A stretch of DNA of 5,111 bases, taken from an uncultured beta proteobacterium. Its GTDB lineage: Bacteria; Pseudomonadota; Gammaproteobacteria; Burkholderiales; Burkholderiaceae_C. Of this stretch, positions 4,865-5,111 are shown in pieces. The DNA lies in assembly GCA_903920405.1 (NCBI GenBank), contig CAIXMC010000132.1, positions 1 to 5,111 on the forward strand, read 5' to 3'. Position 1 is the stretch's first letter; each line of letters starts with the position of its first letter. The translations under genes were made by a program, and so were the position numbers. The notes beneath the pieces were generated by a model. That model was given only the letters and a program-made list of their open reading frames with translations, searched no databases and had not been told where the DNA came from.

Positions 4865-5111
4865 TTAATCGGATCCAAAAATCAAATGTTCAACCTGTGC
4901 CTTGGCTGCGTCAAGCTTTTGCAGGGCTTGCTGGCGCAAGGCCGTGGCTTGGCTTTGTAATGACTGCACGTCAGCGACAATTTTTGCCTGTATCTCCATA
5001 GGCGGCAAACTGACCGGTAAATCCAGATAGCGGTGAATCATCAAATTACGGATGCCATTGGTTTGACTTTGTAGCAAATCGGTAACGCCGATGGCATGAA
5101 CAAAACGCAAG
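4865..5111 (-). CDS. hsdS: Type I restriction-modification specificity subunit (HsdS), C-terminal end only
   Basis: Only the last 81 residues are inside the window; the gene continues past the right edge, and the TTG at 5110 is an internal Leu codon rather than a start. HsdS recognises the target DNA sequence for the methylase (HsdM) and the restriction subunit (HsdR). The fragment shows the end of the second target-recognition domain, including GVTDLLQSQTNGIRNLMI. The hallmark LPVSLPPMEIQAKIV follows, and then a long coiled-coil helix (ADVQSLQSQATALRQQALQK) ending EHLIFGSD and TAA. This is the classic HsdS conserved C-terminal region, where PLPPLxEQ-I is followed by a spacer helix. A fused type IIG or methylase-specificity protein would look similar at this end and cannot be excluded. 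hsdM and hsdR would be expected to the right, since none lies to the left. Confidence 0.88.
   Translation of the reverse strand, partial: LRFVHAIGVTDLLQSQTNGIRNLMIHRYLDLPVSLPPMEIQAKIVADVQSLQSQATALRQQALQKLDAAKAQVEHLIFGSD

Noticed and set aside
1..5111. CRISPR array, tRNA, rRNA or insertion sequence
   Set aside because: No regularly spaced repeats, tRNA-like cloverleaf, rRNA sequence, transposase frame or terminal inverted repeats were seen on either strand.

Overview
The window looks like a betaproteobacterial chromosome, probably Burkholderiales. The main evidence is the release factor 2 gene, whose N-terminus ([11 protein letters not shown]) matches the Burkholderiales style of that protein as I remember it. 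An intergenic stretch near 3273-3325 also recalls short repeats I associate with Comamonadaceae. Neither point was checked by a search.

Layout from left to right. At 1-919 (minus strand) is prfB, peptide chain release factor 2, cut by the left edge. It is read through a programmed +1 frameshift at its 27th codon. A divergent intergenic region of about 300 bases follows. At 1219-2463 (plus strand) is an FMN-dependent nitronate monooxygenase-like protein with a cysteine-rich C-terminal extension. The rest of the window is on the minus strand: a Uma2-family PD-(D/E)XK nuclease-like gene (2562-3128), a toxin-first HigB/HigA-type toxin-antitoxin pair (4039 down to 3348), an unrecognised gene-like remnant (4047-4262), a fused DUF4160-DUF2442 gene (4263-4799), and the 3' end of a type I restriction specificity subunit gene, hsdS (4865 to the right edge).

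The right half therefore reads as an accessory, defence-type region: restriction-modification, toxin-antitoxin and Uma2 genes transcribed in one direction and abutting housekeeping genes on the left. The hsdS end, the DUF4160-DUF2442 gene and the toxin-antitoxin pair are close enough to share transcripts.

The most notable observation is at 4521-4548, a perfect 14-bp tandem duplication inside the DUF4160-DUF2442 gene. Removing one copy restores a stop codon at the normal end of the DUF4160 domain. It also leaves a well-spaced ribosome binding site directly before the ATG of the DUF2442 domain. The single fused reading frame seen here is thus best explained as a recent fusion of two adjacent genes by a small duplication.
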